A program made the position numbers and the translations under genes. From Christiangramia echinicola DSM 19838 (GTDB taxonomy: Bacteria > Bacteroidota > Bacteroidia > Flavobacteriales > Flavobacteriaceae), in NCBI RefSeq assembly GCF_000423065.1, contig NZ_AUHG01000010.1, positions 1-64,000 of the forward strand: a stretch of 64,000 bases of DNA, given 5' to 3'. Positions within the stretch are counted from its first letter, which is position 1; every line of letters begins with the position of its first letter. This document shows positions 63,091 through 64,000 of this stretch, piece by piece. The notes under the pieces are model-generated. The model saw only the letters and a program-made list of their open reading frames with translations, was not told the DNA's origin and ran no database searches.

Positions 63091-64000
63091 ATGAAGAATA
63101 CAAAATCTATAATTCACCTGGATCTGGATACGTTTTTTGTTTCGGCAGAAAGGCGCCTGGATTCCAAGTTAAATGATAAACCGCTTATTGTAGGTGGGCT
63201 GGGAGACCGTGGTGTGGTTGCTGCCTGCAGTTATGAGACCCGGAAATTCGGGGTGCACTCGGGTATGTCTATGAAAGTGGCGAGACAACTTTGTCCGCAG
63301 TCTGTGGTCATTAAAGGGAATGCTTCCACGTATACCAAATTTTCTCATGAAGTGACCGAGATCATTCGCAGTAAAGTACCTTCTTTTGAAAAAGCCAGTG
63401 TAGATGAATTCTATGCCGATCTAACAGGAATGGATCGCTTTTTCGGGATCACTCAGTTCGCGAAAGAACTTCAGGAAACCATTAAAAAAGAAACACATTT
63501 ACCCATCTCTTTCGGACTCTCACAAAACAAGGTGGTTTCCAAGATCGCTACCGGCGAGGGGAAACCTTATGCGCAAAAGATCATCGAAGCAGGCACCGAA
63601 AAAAGTTTTCTGGCTCCGCTGGCAGTGAACAAGATCCCGATGATAGGAAACAAAACTTTTCAGAAGCTGTTAAATCTTGGTGTACGCAGAATCGAAACCA
63701 TACAAAAGATGCCGGTGGAAGTACTGGAAAGTGTTTTAGGCAAGAACGGCCGTACTATATGGAAAAGAGCCCACGGAATCGATAACCCGCCGATCATTCC
63801 CTTCCACGAGCGAAAATCGATCTCTACCGAACGTACTTTTAACCGGGACACGATAGATATGATCCGCCTGCATGGGACGATGGTAGCAATGGCTGAAAGT
63901 CTTGCCTACCAGTTAAGACGAGGCAACAAACTGACATCTAATGTGAGTGTGAAGATCAGGTATTCAGATTTCCAAACACACAGCAAACAGGCGAAGATAC
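63091..64000 (+). CDS. dinB: DNA polymerase IV (Y-family), 3' end beyond window
   Basis: The first 303 residues of a Y-family polymerase. The palm motif IHLDLDTFFVSAERRLD carries the first catalytic Asp, and the second active-site pair is in KASVDEFYADLTGM. The thumb-region segment PISFGLSQNKVVSKIAT is also present. DinB copies damaged DNA without proofreading. The stretch past residue 300 (little finger) is cut by the window edge. Two dyads at the promoter suggest repression, perhaps damage-inducible; this is not shown. Confidence 0.94.
   Translation, partial: MKNTKSIIHLDLDTFFVSAERRLDSKLNDKPLIVGGLGDRGVVAACSYETRKFGVHSGMSMKVARQLCPQSVVIKGNASTYTKFSHEVTEIIRSKVPSFEKASVDEFYADLTGMDRFFGITQFAKELQETIKKETHLPISFGLSQNKVVSKIATGEGKPYAQKIIEAGTEKSFLAPLAVNKIPMIGNKTFQKLLNLGVRRIETIQKMPVEVLESVLGKNGRTIWKRAHGIDNPPIIPFHERKSISTERTFNRDTIDMIRLHGTMVAMAESLAYQLRRGNKLTSNVSVKIRYSDFQTHSKQAKI

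Overview
The window looks like a chromosomal segment of a marine member of the Flavobacteriaceae (Bacteroidota), possibly close to Gramella/Christiangramia; the genus is inferred, not shown. The evidence is the AT-rich DNA, promoters of the Bacteroidota type (TTG about 19 bp before TAnnTTTG), a DnaE polymerase fused to an exonuclease, and families typical of the phylum: DUF3127, DUF3098, DUF4301, an UpxY-like antiterminator, a bacterial GGGP synthase and an exported Kelch/malectin protein. No insertion sequence, phage or CRISPR array was seen.

Region 1 (1-6482, minus) is the 5' part of a giant exported protein that runs off the left edge. It has a beta-propeller, two copies of a 368-residue malectin/Ig unit, Kelch repeats and Ig-like domains.

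Region 2 (6669-19899, minus) is a surface-polysaccharide locus. In transcription order it holds an UpxY/NusG-like antiterminator, gmd and fcl (GDP-L-fucose synthesis), a Wzx-type flippase, two GT2 and two GT4-type glycosyltransferases, a Wzy-like polymerase, two more GT4 enzymes and a WcaF-like acetyltransferase. An 855-bp AT-rich gap and a tRNA-Asp with a consensus promoter lie before it. No initiating sugar-phosphate transferase or Wzc is visible, so the locus may continue to the left or rely on genes elsewhere.

Region 3 (20.9-45.2 kb) is mostly housekeeping: DUF58, thioredoxin, DnaE, rpsP-rimM, leuS, a PanE-like reductase, an FtsX-DUF3098-uppP-truB-TonB-like-tag run, aat, DUF3127, flavin reductase, a histidine kinase, thioesterase, HIT, greA and a degenerate Rieske-like lipoprotein. 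It ends with a TonB-dependent receptor under a TPP riboswitch.

Region 4 (45.5-56.5 kb) has a hybrid sensor kinase convergent with an NtrC-type regulator. A five-gene overlapping operon follows: thiamine-binding protein, PnuC transporter, NadR-like kinase, DUF4301 and ArfB. With the riboswitch-controlled receptor this suggests a vitamin uptake and salvage module, with DUF4301 as an unassigned, possibly nucleotidyltransferase-like member. A VOC protein and a PPTase-GGGP synthase pair follow.

Region 5 (56.6-64 kb) holds ahcY, an exported protein, a TM2 protein, a DUF885 lipoprotein, an intradiol-dioxygenase-like lipoprotein, an NTF2-like lipoprotein and the 5' part of dinB.

The strongest unusual signal is a set of dispersed palindromic REP-like repeats (cores such as CCTGAATCAAGTTCAGG and GCTGAACTTGTTTCAGC). 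They lie between genes, form a triplicated composite module around the VOC gene, sit in the loop of a terminator hairpin, and are inserted in frame in the leucyl-tRNA synthetase gene.
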